DNA of 64,000 nucleotides from positions 1,488,001 through 1,552,000 of the forward strand of contig JAMSLZ010000004.1 in NCBI GenBank assembly GCA_026027325.1, written 5' to 3'. The translations under genes and the position numbers were made by a program. Each line of letters begins with the position of its first letter. Position 1 is the stretch's first letter. The DNA is from Actinomucor elegans (Eukaryota; Mucoromycota; Mucoromycetes; Mucorales; Mucoraceae). Positions 48,960-60,481 of this stretch are shown here, piece after piece. The notes beneath the pieces were generated by a model. The model was not told where the DNA came from, did no database searches, and worked only from the letters and a program-made list of their open reading frames with translations.

Positions 48960-51924
48960 TTAATAAAATATAGATTGTATTGTGTCCAAAGACATGTTCA
49001 CACAGGCCTTCAAGTCCCAGTAAGTGAGCTGAGGATTCAGTGGTAATATCAAGTCTGTTACCAAGGGTGCGCTCAGGACAGGATGCTCGTAAGTTTCCAA
49101 TGGCGATGTAGCATCATCTGCATACAGGCTCAAGTCTTGATATCGCTGAAACGCGTCGTTTTCTTCTTCGATATTGAGCGTTGTATCGTCTTCTTGGTGA
49201 TAAGAATACGAAGATTTGATAATAGGATCCATGGTCATGGTACTGTCGCTTTGTTTCGGTTTGATTTGATCTTCTTCCTGCTGTTGTTCAACCAGCTGAT
49301 CTGTAGAGGGTGCGTATCGTCCTGATGCCCACCACGCGCTAATATAACTAAACTTCCATACATCATCTATATGCCTCCATAAAGCAGTTGAGGGTGCTTG
49401 TAACCCACTCTTAGTCGTACTAAAATCGCTCATGAATCGACCAATATAAGGGTGCTTGATACGATCTTGAAATAATCGATGTAGTTTGATTTTGGTCCAC
49501 ACAGTGAATATCAATAACGGTAAGATAGTAGTTGCTGCGGACAATACACCTTTGAGATAGAGCAATCCAGTCATGGTCAATTGATAGATGATGAGCCCAT
49601 CAGACGTGTAACGCACTACACGTCGATAATGACGTGAACCGTTAGTTTCATAGCGGCGAAGATAAGTATACATGTATTGATGGCGATATACCGTCAATGC
49701 AAAGCTAAAATAAAACAAGCTAAAGACCAAGATGAGAGGTTGGATCACTGAATAAGTAAGTGTAATCACCAGCACCAGGATATGGTTTGGATAGTAGTAG
49801 TAAAAGGGAAAAGACCATGGCGACGTATGCTTCATACGCATACGAGGTGTACGTGAAATACAGGGTAAAGTGAGTAGGATATGACCAAAAAGTTGCGAAC
49901 CAAGTTGGATCAGTTCCATAGCATGAGTGGATGAATTGAAAAGGATGTAATTAAGAAAAAAATTAGCTCCTTGAGGGAGCGCGTTAGCCAATAATTGAAT
50001 AAGTATGGTAGGTTCATAGAGAACATCTAGCATAGTAGTGAGGAAGGTAGTGCCAAGTAGAAAGACAATCAAGACGTTAAAGATGGCAAAGTGATAATAG
50101 CGTCCAAGCACTGAATCTTCTAATTCAGAATAAGAGACAAAGTCTTGCTGCTTGGATATTTCTAATTCTTACTGAATTAGTATACTCTATGGAGGACCTG
50201 TATCATGAATACCTTACCGAAAACGATCCATGGTAAAAGACTCATGAATAGAGTGACTAATAACGTCGGAAGTATGTTTTGAATAAACGATCTTATCACA
50301 AAGGAAGACGTCAGAAAGTATCTTAAAAAAGTAAGATGCTGTGAAAGTGATTGTAAGGATGTGAGACCTAGTATGAATGTAATTGGGAATAGCCAAAAGA
50401 TAGTAAGGGACCTGTACAGTATTAAACTACATGACAAATAACAGCATCGATCTTATTTTCTTCTTCTTCTTCTTACCATATTACAGCCAGAACGACCCAT
50501 TGTCTAATGGTGCCTGTGATTCTACTCTTCCTGCCTCTTCTCAACAAGCTTCTCCATAGTACATCTCTTGGTTCAGGCGCCATACGTACATCGAAAACAC
50601 CAGGTTTCCAAGAGGTCACAATTTGAGCGCAAATCTGAGCCGAATAAGCGGATCTAGTAAACTATGTAGGTAAGTATCTCAATTCTTATATTATACTAAG
50701 AGATACACTGACTTGAAAGAAACAAAGGCAGCACCCGTGGGTGTATAATACTCGGGTGCACGATCCGCATCTCTGAGTCTTCCAATTTCTTTATCCATCT
50801 CTTGGATCTCTTGCAATACATGTTTTATCATGACCACTTGATCTTGTAATCCCAACTCCACTTGCCGATCCTTGCTATGCATTAACCAATCATACCACGC
50901 TGACAATGGCTCATCTTTTGCAATATCTGCATGCATACTTTGTGCTTTCCTCACCATAGTAATTAATCCAGTTTCCAACTGATCCACGGCCCTGGCTCGC
51001 TTCTTCAGAATCGCTTCCAATTCCTTGATGACTACGTTTGGCACTAGCGTCACACGTTCCACTTCACCTACTTGCGCACGTTCCATGTATGTTTGCAGCT
51101 TGACCGAGTTTCTCAAATGATGCGGCACATGAGTGATCAAGACAGATCTCTCATGTAACTGTGTCGGCTTTTGTAAATGTTGTAACAGATCCAGATGATG
51201 AATGTGATTGACAAACAACAACCACAACCAAACCAAGGATACAACATAGACAAATATCACATGGACCCAAAGCACAGGATGTCGATTGGGTATATTGGCA
51301 ATGGAGAGATAATACAAAGTGGAATTGCTTCGAAAATGATCCAAAGTTTCGTTGCTAGGTACTTGTTGTTGCAAACCGCCATAAAAGCTAGGTAAAGGCG
51401 ATAGAGCAGTAGCATGGATCTCGCTGCTTTCGTTTTTAGCAAGCGACGTAAATTCACTGGCCAAGTCCTCAGTGTCAAGCGAGGTTGGGGAGCCTGTCCA
51501 ATGCAAGGCGAGAAGAATGGGGCAGATGAGAAAGGCAAGAAAGGTAAGAAAGTGCACGACCATGCGTAAATAACGAATGTGCATCGTTGCGTCAAGACCT
51601 ACTTGGGCGACATAAGTTGGCTCGTCCAAGTGAAAGGTGCAAGTCACCCAACTGAATAAGTGATTGGATTGTTTGGGTACAGGGTTTCTATATAGATCGT
51701 TCAAGTCAATTAAACCAAGAACACAGTGTATTCATTGTTTATACTGTATATATAGTTTACTTGGCAAGCTGAGCTCTCGGTGAAAAGAGACATTTCATTG
51801 ATTCTAGACGCTTACAAACTTCAAATGCAATGATACAAGCGGCAGATACTGTACAGGATATGCCTAATGTTGTGGACAATCCCAAGAAAGTGGGTACATA
51901 ATAGGCTGTTTCTATAGTGGCCAT
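48960..51924 (-). CDS. CSC1/OSCA/TMEM63-type osmosensitive cation channel
   Basis: Five exons from high to low: 51924-51761, 51687-50713, 50653-50477, 50411-50218 and 50167-48960, giving 905 residues in phase. Order of parts: an N-terminal membrane segment (LSTTLGISCTVSAACIIAF); the FSWVTCTFHLDEPTYVAQVG element; two more membrane segments; a cytosolic RNA-recognition-like domain (RSVLITHVPHHLRN, then AAFVSFKSAYSAQICAQ); and the multi-helix channel core beginning RQWVVLAVIW. The core contains ILGLTSLQSLSQHLTFL, LPWIVFELEISKQQDFVSYS and RYYHFAIFNVLIVFLLG. A charged tail follows the last helix. The family forms stretch- or osmolarity-gated calcium-permeable channels in the plasma membrane or vacuole. 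Acceptors at exons 3 and 5 were picked by reading phase and conserved residues. Confidence 0.9.
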
Positions 51925-52238
51925 TGATGAAAAGGGAAAGAAAACAAGAGAGTCTAGATAGATGCAAATGACTAATAACAACAATAATGAAAGGAGATTG
52001 AGTAACTATAGGGGCTTTTAGTGTGTGTGTGTACGTATGTGTTATTTATCAAATGGAATGCAGTTTTTTTTTTATTCTTTATTTTTATTAAATAGACTAG
52101 TTTTGATCAGAATGGGGGGGGGGAGCGGACAAGTAGTGGTAATAAACAATTCGAAATAAAAAGAAGGGACTAATATACAAAGATGTGTGTTTTTGTGTAT
52201 GTGTGTGTGTGTGTACAAGATGAATGTTGGTATAATCA
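51925..52238. other. Spacer with simple repeats
   Basis: Spacer of 314 bp upstream of the CSC1-like gene and downstream of the kinase. It contains a GT-rich run (52019-52045), a G run with an AGCGG end (about 52115-52129) and a second GT run (52181-52216). No gene is seen. Confidence 0.65.
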
Positions 52239-53926
52239 CTACTTTTTCTGCACTTGTGCAGGACGTTTTCTCTTTTCTTTTTCGGCGATGACGCCTGGAG
52301 GTTCAGTAGTCAAGGCCACCAAGTTGCCTCTTGTTTTCTGAATTTCAGGATCCATGACAGAAACATGGTGAACGTGGCGCGTGCCTGGTTCTTCAATAGT
52401 ACATACATCAATGCCCTGGACCCAATCATCTTTAAGAATGGTCTTTAAATTCCAACGACGAGTAGGATCTACTTCTAGAATACTTGTCATGACAGATCTT
52501 GATTCACGCGGCAAAAGTTTGAGCAGCCTGAACTTTTGTTGATTATAATTGGTGGCAAAGGCACGGAAAGCAGGATCAGAGTTTCTAGGCAATCGCCAAG
52601 GGAAACGACGAATTGTCATGCAGACAAAGATGATACCGCATGACCATACATCTGATAAACGAGGGTCGTACACTGGTTGTGTATATTGTTCTGGAGCAAT
52701 ATAAGGGTCTGAGCCAAATATGCCTTTGAGAAATCAAAAAAAAATGTGAGTAATTTCAGCAGAATAGTAAAAAAAAAAAAAAAAAAAAAAAATTTTACCT
52801 TTGGTCATGATCACAGAGTTATCAAATGGATACTTGAATACAGTAGAGCAGCCAAAATCAATAATTTTCAAGATACCCATATGGTCTAGTACGAGATTAT
52901 CTAGCTTGAGATCTCGATGAGCGATTCCCATTGAGTGAAGGTAGTCCAGACCGCGGAGTAACTGGCGCCAACAACAGCCAATCTCTTCGCGAGACATCAT
53001 GCCACTCATGACTACGTTGAACATATCATTGGGAGCATATTCCATAATCTCGTAAAAGTTAGTTTCATCTTGAATCAGATCGAGTGTATGGATCACGTTG
53101 GGATGGTGCAAGGTTGAACCAATACAGAATTCTGCAGTGACCTTTTTGACATAATCCTTTTGGCTCTCATGAGGATATTTCTTGCGAAACTGCTTCACTG
53201 CTAATGTCTTGTTATTTTGCTTGATAAGGCGAACAGATCCACCAGCGCCTTTTCCAATATAATGACCTAAATATGAGGTATTTTATTTAGTTAAGGAGAA
53301 TCTACAGAGAAAATACCTCATTGTCACTTACCCCATTGACCATAGCGACTGCTAATATTTTGCCTGAATTGATTGGCAAACGGCTGTTGTTCTTCAATTG
53401 ATGTTGTGGGCTGATTCACAAAGAATCTACGTAGTTCAGACCAATAATCTTTGTCATTGGTGGAAATGGGCGTAATGGCGTTAGGAGGAGAAGGTGGTGG
53501 AGGTGCATTGTGATGGAAATGTGTTTGGTGATAGTGCTGATTGTAGAGTGGCTTTTTAAATACAAACTGAGCAGGTAGATTGTTGGGATTTAAAGAACTA
53601 GGCCGATGATGGTAAGAAGGTCTTGTGGAAGATATAGATGAACTGGTAGAAGATGAACTGTTTGTACTAGAGGTGGGTGATGTTGGTTGAGGTTGAGAAG
53701 CAGATGAGAAACGTCGATTCTTTTTCTTTATCACTACGTTTTGTAGCAATTTTGTTAGTTCAATGAAATCGACTGCTGTTGTATCATTGGTATGAAGGTG
53801 ACGAGTGGTTGCATTTGTATGTGATACAATGGCGGGAGAAATAGTTGGGCTTGAGGGCACTGATCTCTCTGGTGTTAATAACAATGGTAACTGTAATGGA
53901 GGCGGTAATGGACAGCGAGAACTCAT
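52239..53926 (-). CDS. Serine/threonine kinase, Hal5/Sat4/Npr1 family
   Basis: Three exons from high to low: 53926-53332, 53266-52799 and 52723-52239, giving 515 residues. The N-terminal ~195 residues are Pro/Ser/His-rich and probably regulatory. The kinase domain has [13 protein letters not shown] (glycine loop, about 200), LAVKQF (catalytic Lys), HRDLKLDN and [18 protein letters not shown] and [17 protein letters not shown] are typical of the fungal Hal5/Npr1 group. Yeast members stabilise plasma-membrane nutrient and potassium transporters. The tail after the kinase contains a basic stretch ([13 protein letters not shown]). Intron 2 holds an A(24) run at 52769-52792 (plus strand), read as T after the donor. 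Confidence 0.9.
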
Positions 53927-55790
53927 TTTTATATAAAGAAAGAAAGAGAGAAAAGAATTAAAAAAAAAAGAGAGAATGCAAGTTTATTTTATACTCTCCA
54001 AGATGAAACTGTATAAGGGTGAAACTGAGTTTTCTTTTTGACTGTGTAATCCTACTATATAACTTGTGATAAAACTAAAGTTATTCACTGACTGTTTTCT
54101 GATTGTTTATGGTTATATTAACTGTCAATCACTGTTAGTTTCATAGCTTTATTATGACTATATGACGCTTTTCCCCCTTTAAACTGTTTGAAAGGTATAA
54201 ATAACATCTGCTGGGACACAGCAATAGCGCACGCACACATACACAAACAAACACTAATTAGAAATCACTGTTTTTCCGAGTAGAACTGCTTATAGGTTAG
54301 CCGACTTAATCAGCGCATTGATACACAACAGAGAAGCTTCTTTTTAAATAGAAAAAGGCCCTGGAGACCGAGATAGTTTGCTAATTAAAATATTCTGCCT
54401 CCTGTTTCAGCCTATAGAGTTACACTGTTGGATTTCAGCGCACTATGTCTATAATAGTATACATTACACTAGTGAACCCTTTTTATGATAATGTATCTGT
54501 ACTGTCCAAGAAAAGCAACAAGTGATTCATGTTTTACAAAAAAGCAATCTCGGTTGATCGGTGTCTTGTAAAGTTACGCAAAAAATGAATATGAGGGGTC
54601 ATCGCGCGTTTCGTTGTTTTGTAACAGGAACTTGACATCACTATTCGAGAATAACTCGGTCAATTAGCAAGCGAGATGTATGGATGAGTCAGACGTGCGT
54701 TTTTCACTCGGTCCAAACCTGGTCCGCGTCGACGCAGAAACTTGATAATCTAAAAGCATCTTGTATTTCTCGGGAATATCTTGGATATTTCATAGGAAAT
54801 TTGGTGCACTCTTTATGCTATTGAATGCACCGTCTCATTCTTCACAAACTCTGTTAATATGCTTTGGTCCTATCTCTATGTTTTTACTATAACAAAATCG
54901 TGATAAAGCTTCTTAGATGAATAGATTCGGTAGATATTTCATTCCCCGATTGAGGGAGCTGTATCCTTCTCTATCGCTTGCATATATTGATGTATAATTA
55001 TAAAAAGTGATATTATTAGAAAAAGCACCCATTTTTCTATAATATGCCCGGAAATCATTGATTCATCTCGGCTAGCTGTTGAGATATGGGCGCGTCATTA
55101 TGATTTGAATCTTGTGCCTGGTGGGCGTACATTATCCAATCAGAAACAAGACAGATATTTGAAGATAGATTTCTCAAAAATTTTCCCTATAGAATTCCTC
55201 TGGGCACCTTTTAAACGCCGAGGCCCTTTTTTATAGACCTATATACCACATTATGGGAATCTATTTGATGATGAGCACAGTAAAAACTAATATGGTGTAT
55301 AGTAATATTTTTTTTTTTTTTTTTTTTGCTGATATAAAAAAAAAAAATGCTCCACTTATTACCCGATGATTAAAATTCGCATGAAATGCATCTAGATCTA
55401 AGATAACTCTAAATCTTGAAAAATAATTAAATTCGATATTTGCTCTGTTTAATGCACAATACAATTCTGTAAATGTCTTATCCAGATAATGCATACCTAT
55501 TTTGACAGCTGTGCTATGTCAAGAATGCTTGGAAGAAATTAGATTAAAGAACACTGAGGTTGGAGAGGAAAATATCATTCATTCTCCGCTGGCCAATGAA
55601 TCCTATTTCAACTCTCTTCTGCTGCGGCTGAGGTTTCTTTTTTTGTTTTTTACAAGTGATCTTGTTACTGTCCTCTGTCCGATGACCAATAAAAGCCACT
55701 CAACTATACATTACTACAGCCAATGATCACCCGCATGTGAAAAGAACCTTGTTTGTTTAAAAAAAAACTGCTTATTTCTAAAATTTCGAC
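53927..55790. other. Divergent spacer
   Basis: Spacer between the Hal5-type kinase and MTU1 genes, which diverge. It is AT-rich, with T/A homopolymers near 55308-55347. Open frames at 55261-55494 and 55502-55726 are short and match nothing I know. No RNA gene was recognised. Confidence 0.55.
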
Positions 55791-56942
55791 ATGATTTCAA
55801 CACGATCGTTCATTTCTACTCGAAAATGCACTTCATTATTCAAACGATGTTTAACAACACTTCAGCCTATACCACAAAAGGGCGATCGTGTTATGGTAGC
55901 CATGTCAGGTGGTGTTGATTCCAGTGTTTCGGCAGCCCTTTTAAAGCAACAGGGCTACCAAGTCCAGGGTATTTATATGCGCAACTGGGATACGGCTGAT
56001 GAACGCGGCGTCTGCACAAGCCGTCAAGATTGGGAAGATGTTCAAAAAGTGTGTCAGCAATTAAAAATCGATTGTCACCATGTAGATTTTGTCAAAGAAT
56101 ACTGGAACGACGTGTTTGAAAAGACGTTAGATGACTATGCGCATGGGTTAACACCTAACCCAGACATCAGTTGTAACAGTTTCATCAAGTTTGGAGCTCT
56201 GCTATCCAAAATTCCAAACGATATGTGGTTTGCCACGGGACATTACTGCCGATCAGTAGATGGCAAGCTGTTGAGAGGTCTAGAACGCAACAAAGATCAA
56301 TCGTACTATCTATCTACAGTGCCAACAGAAGCTTTACGTCGCACTTTGTTTCCGTTGGGAGAAATCCAATCCAAGTCGACGGTGAAACAGTTGGCATTGG
56401 AATTGGGCTTGTATGATGTCGCCACCAAGAAAGAGAGCATGGGCATTTGCTTTGTAGGTCAGCGCAGACGATTTGCTGAATTTCTGGAACAGTACATTGA
56501 TCAACCACCAGGCCCTGCTATCAATCTAGAAAACAACCAAGTGATTGGTCAACACCAAGGCCTCTTTGGTTACACCATTGGCCAGGCTTCCCGTATCTGT
56601 CATGGTTCAGACAAATGGTTCGTGGCACAGAAAATCATGAGTGAAAACAAGCTGATGTGTGTTAAGGGATCCAATCATCCTGCCTTGTTTCATCGAGGAT
56701 GTACTGCCCGTGATTGGGTCTGGATTCATGGCAAACAACCGTTCCAAAATGAATTGGAAGTGGATGCTCAAGTTCGATATAGACAAGCACCTGAAAAAGC
56801 CCTATTATCCGTCAACGATCAAGGTCAATATAGTATACGCTTTAAAAACCCAATTCGCGCTATTGCACAGGGTCAACAGGTTGTAGTTTGGCTGGACGAT
56901 TGGTGTTTAGGCGGTGGAATCATTGATCAGATTATTTATTAA
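55791..56942 (+). CDS. MTU1: Mitochondrial tRNA-specific 2-thiouridylase (MTU1/Slm3)
   Basis: Single exon, 383 residues. The first ~30 residues are basic and Ser/Thr-rich (MISTRSFISTRKCTSLFKR), a likely mitochondrial presequence. The PP-loop ATPase motif SGGVDSS is at 39-45. Two catalytic cysteines are expected from MnmA: Cys128 in NPDISCNSFIKFG and Cys220 in MGICFVGQRRRF. The enzyme adenylates and thiolates U34 of mitochondrial tRNAs for Lys, Glu and Gln. The C-terminal beta-barrel segments (GLFGYTIGQ, RYRQAPEKA) are complete. The stop codon overlaps the stop of the convergent VAP gene. A likely poly(A) hexamer AATAAA (56960-56965) lies inside that gene's last codons. Confidence 0.96.
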   Translation: MISTRSFISTRKCTSLFKRCLTTLQPIPQKGDRVMVAMSGGVDSSVSAALLKQQGYQVQGIYMRNWDTADERGVCTSRQDWEDVQKVCQQLKIDCHHVDFVKEYWNDVFEKTLDDYAHGLTPNPDISCNSFIKFGALLSKIPNDMWFATGHYCRSVDGKLLRGLERNKDQSYYLSTVPTEALRRTLFPLGEIQSKSTVKQLALELGLYDVATKKESMGICFVGQRRRFAEFLEQYIDQPPGPAINLENNQVIGQHQGLFGYTIGQASRICHGSDKWFVAQKIMSENKLMCVKGSNHPALFHRGCTARDWVWIHGKQPFQNELEVDAQVRYRQAPEKALLSVNDQGQYSIRFKNPIRAIAQGQQVVVWLDDWCLGGGIIDQIIY

Positions 56943-58228
56943 AAGAAAAGATATGTAAAAATAAACACAAGTAAAGCAACCCCCATAACAACCTGTGGTG
57001 GATATCCTTCAGTAGGACGAGGTGTTTCTAAGGCTGCTAAATGCTGATGAACGGCATCCAAAGGTTGTACAGTAGGCGCTAACTTTCTACCATTACGCAC
57101 ACGAAGCCCTTCTTCCTTTCGAAGCTCGTTCAATTCCTTTTCAAGTTGAGCAATCTTTTCTAATGCGTCCTTAAGCTCTTTTTCAGTAATGGATGGTGGT
57201 GATGGTTTCTTTTCACTTGCTATTGTTGTACTAGTGGGTGGTAATGTGGGTGGTGTAGTTAATGATGGTTTCTCGGTAGGAATTGCTCTTGTTTGAACTG
57301 GAGGAACAGGAGGAGCAGCAGTAGCAACAGCTGGCGCAGCTGGCGTAGCTGGTACGGCTGGCGTAGCTGGTACGGCTGGTGCAACTGATGCAGCTGGTGC
57401 AACTGGCGTAGCTTCAGGAATAACAGCAGTAGGAGCAGTAGGAGCAGTAGGAGCGGCAGGAGCGGCAGGTTGTGTAGGAACTGCGCTAGTGGTAATAGGA
57501 GCAGCCGCAGCCGCAGCCGCAGCCACAGGAATCGCAGTAGCGGTAGCTGGAACAGTAATAGGTTGATCCTCAATAACCGATGATGATGCAATAGTCGTAG
57601 GCTCCTGTTTCGGGTCAAAGGAGATATTTAATAATCTATGTGTTTAATAACAAACACTCGTTTTACCTTTACTTGTTCATCTTCCTTGGGACCAACAAAC
57701 GCACATTTAATCTTGTGCTGATGCATACTACCTCTTTCATTTGTTTCAACATGACTCCACTATAAAATATAAGAAACCGTTTTCTTTTTTTCTTTTTTTA
57801 CCAGCTATTACTTACCATGCTTGTAATGTCTTGCTGCTCAAAAGATGCATTGATGGGTGCTGTTTGAACAAGAAACTTGTCTTTGCATTTATAATCTTCA
57901 GGAAGTTCTTCTTTAAAGGGTTGTAAGATGACTATATAAAATTGTAAGATAACGCGGCTTTACTTTTCGGCAATAACTTTACTTTGAACTTCGATTTCAG
58001 AATTGGGCTCAATACGGCCAGCGTTTGGCCTTACACAATATTGCTTGGGAGCAGTAGTTTTGACTTTGAAAATGATTGGCTCAGTACCGGGATTCTTTAC
58101 ATGAAGAGATTCCTTTGAAGTACGCGTAAAAGGACCTAATGATAAAAGATGAGTCATGCGAAAGGATGGATGTTTGAATAATTACGGTGAAATTCCAGTT
58201 GTTCAGAGGGTTCAATAACGACAGACAT
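56939..58228 (-). CDS. SCS2: VAP/Scs2-type MSP-domain ER membrane protein
   Basis: Five exons from high to low: 58228-58186, 58135-57983, 57931-57816, 57759-57667 and 57604-56939, giving 356 residues in phase. Residues 1-~130 form a major-sperm-protein fold: VIEPSEQLEFHRPF, SLHVKNPGTEPIIFKVKTTA, YCVRPNAGRIEP, then IILQPFKEELPEDYKCKDKF. A long Ala/Pro/Thr/Val-rich linker (about 140-270) follows, with many Pro-Ala-Val and Pro-Thr-Ala steps. A coiled coil lies at about 276-306 (EKELKDALEKIAQLEKEL), and a C-terminal membrane anchor (VVMGVALLVFIFTYLFF) ends the protein. VAP proteins sit in the ER, bind FFAT-motif partners and hold membrane contact sites. The stop overlaps that of MTU1, and AATAAA on the coding strand (56940-56935) overlaps the stop. 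Confidence 0.94.
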
Positions 58229-58474
58229 TTTGTTTTTGTTTTTTGTGAGCTAAAGAAGAAAGAAAGGGAAAGAGATAGAAAAATAGAAACAAAAAGATTA
58301 TAAAAAAGCCAATGTATCACATGTTTGCAAGGAATTTTGCTATTTCAGAGCTTGGCACTATGGTACAAAACGAGTATAATTTCAATTACAAGGTATTATA
58401 AGGTGCGTACAAAGATACCTGGCTTGCTTGTCAGCTACTTTTTATACAGTTTGTGAGCCCTTTTGATTATGTCT

Positions 58475-58771
58475 CTACGTAAGTATGTGGTATAGATGCA
58501 AACTTGCACTAGACCATAAACAGTATACACCAACATTGAATATATAAATTAAATTAATACACAGCAGTAAAACAATATTAGCTTTCAGTCTGATGTCGCG
58601 TCTTTGGTTTTGCATTGCATTCTGTAGAGCTATTTCCAAGTTGTGAATGTGCCTATTGTACCAATAAAACCCTTGTTCTGTCAAAAAGCAATAAAGAAAC
58701 AAATAAAGATGTAATGCGTCTTCTGAAAAAGCTGTCGATGCCCAGTAGCTATTATTAGCAAAGAAACTTCC
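58475..58771 (-). CDS. Possible small membrane protein or exon remnant
   Basis: An open minus-strand stretch of 98 codons ends in TAG at 58475. It has no ATG near its upper end, only an in-frame stop just above 58771. Read from high to low it gives FFANNSYWASTAFSEDALH, a hydrophobic stretch, FYWYNRHIHNLEIALQNA, then the membrane-like IVLLLCINLIYIFNVGVYCL. The amphipathic-then-hydrophobic layout looks like protein rather than noise. An AG lies just above, so it may be the last exon of a short spliced gene. I do not recognise a family and found no convincing first exon. Confidence 0.3.
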   Translation of the reverse strand, partial: GSFFANNSYWASTAFSEDALHLYLFLYCFLTEQGFYWYNRHIHNLEIALQNAMQNQRRDIRLKANIVLLLCINLIYIFNVGVYCLWSSASLHLYHILT

Positions 58772-59318
58772 TCAGTTCTTGATCTCTCATTTATAGATAT
58801 AATTGAGGCATATGAAAATGCGCTTTGTTGGATTCTTGTTACACCATACAATTGAGCGATTTCGAAGGTATATTGAAGCCCTCATCACCAAAAAAAAAAA
58901 AAAAAAAAATCGCTACGTCCTAATTATTTTGAGAGAATACTTACAAACCATGCACCATTATTCAATAAAAACAAAAGGTTTTCACGTTTCATTCCATAAG
59001 GCGACTGTGTCTAAATGCGAACTACTCTTCTGATTCAATTTTACCATCTTGCGAAAAACTTCGATGCGCGTCCACAAAACCGGTTTTGACGGAGTTGATT
59101 TACAAGAGGATAATATATTGGTTGATGGTGTTTCAATATACTGGATCAATGGAATCCTTGACAAAAAGCAAGGAGAATGCTCTATATCAATACACAATGC
59201 AGACACAGCTTTAATGCTCGGAGAATATATAAAATAAAAGCATGCATTTTTTTAGTGCAGCTATTTGTGTAGAAATAGATAAAAGTAGATGAGCACTGGA
59301 ATTCTCCAAAGATATAGC

Positions 59319-59321
<3 letters not shown>

Positions 59322-59352
<31 letters not shown>
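59322..59352. repeat. T(31) homopolymer
   Basis: Uninterrupted T run in the VAP-TGT spacer. Confidence 0.9.
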
Positions 59353-59358
<6 letters not shown>

Positions 59359-60481
59359 CACACTATAAAAAAATGTGCAATTGAAAAGATAGTTGAGCTC
59401 TCTATCAGATACATTGAAAATTTGGCCCTTGTGCTTGCACCTATCCATTTCTATAGTTAAATAACCAATGTTTAGCTCAAACTTCGGCATCAAGACAAAA
59501 AAAAAATAGCTATTATATGGCAGTTCTTTATTGGCCCATGCTAATTGTACAAAATATTGACGAAAGCCGGTAAAACCGCTTTATAGTCTTAATAAAAAAG
59601 ATTACGTTCATTAATTCCTAGGAAATATATAGGATATTATAGAATTGATTTAATAAGTGTATCAAAGGAGAGGGCTCCGAAAATATGCAGTTTTTTGTCA
59701 TTTGGAGCAATGTTTTCCCTTTTGCGCTATTACAAATGTTGAGCCATTGGAAAGGCAATTAATTCACCTATCAGTTATATTAGGCATACAAGGTTTATGA
59801 TAGCAGCTTTTGCCGTCTATGGTTATAATGTTGATTTTTAGCTCCAAATTTTGCTATCTAAACCAAAAAACAAAATATATTGGCACCCACTAAGCATATT
59901 AATGTGATGTCAACAAAAAAGCACAACGAATTTTCCACTGAATACTGACAACCAGAAATAAACTACATACTGTAACTATGAATGGATTAAGGCTCCGATC
60001 GTATAGACATTTTACAATCCATGATGATCCTGCAAAATCTACATCCAATAAAACAGAATTTAACTTGAAGTATGGTCGTCTCAATTTAGAGTTTGTTGTT
60101 TTGCAAAATGCGCTCTATTTTGTCTTTATTCTGTCCTATGTCAAAGGTTTATAGTTTTCCAAGATTAGCCTACCACTCCAATCAACTCGCCACATTGATC
60201 GATCTCAATCCAAAATTGCATCAAATGAGCATTTCATATTCAGCTAGATCAAACACATCTAGTAGAACTCCAAGATTTAACTCCAACTTTTTTGTTTCAA
60301 TAGATGCATTTGTAATTTATAACTTTCAAGAACCAAAAATGTCGATTCTAATCGAGCTGTTTTTTTTGATTTTGAACGGAAAACGCTTCCGCTTATTGGC
60401 GCGCCGATTAAAACGATCCCACCGAGGCAGGAAAAACAAAATTTTCTTCGATTCCCCTTTGAATCAATAGATCGTACAAAC

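Larger units (their letters stand above)
58229..60481. other. Spacer with coding-like fragments and homopolymers
   Basis: Spacer between the divergent VAP and TGT genes. Apart from the possible membrane-protein exon at 58475-58771, it holds a plus-strand frame at 59049-59237 (VDLQEDNILVDGVSIYWING) of unknown origin. Two diverged, related segments lie on the minus strand (about 59380-59490 and 59710-59830). There is an A run near 58891-58908 and T(31) at 59322-59352. The last ~120 bases are the likely TGT promoter. None of the fragments forms a full gene. Confidence 0.45.

Noticed and set aside
55502..55726. Open frame before MTU1
   Set aside because: Short, no recognisable motif, and ends near the MTU1 promoter.
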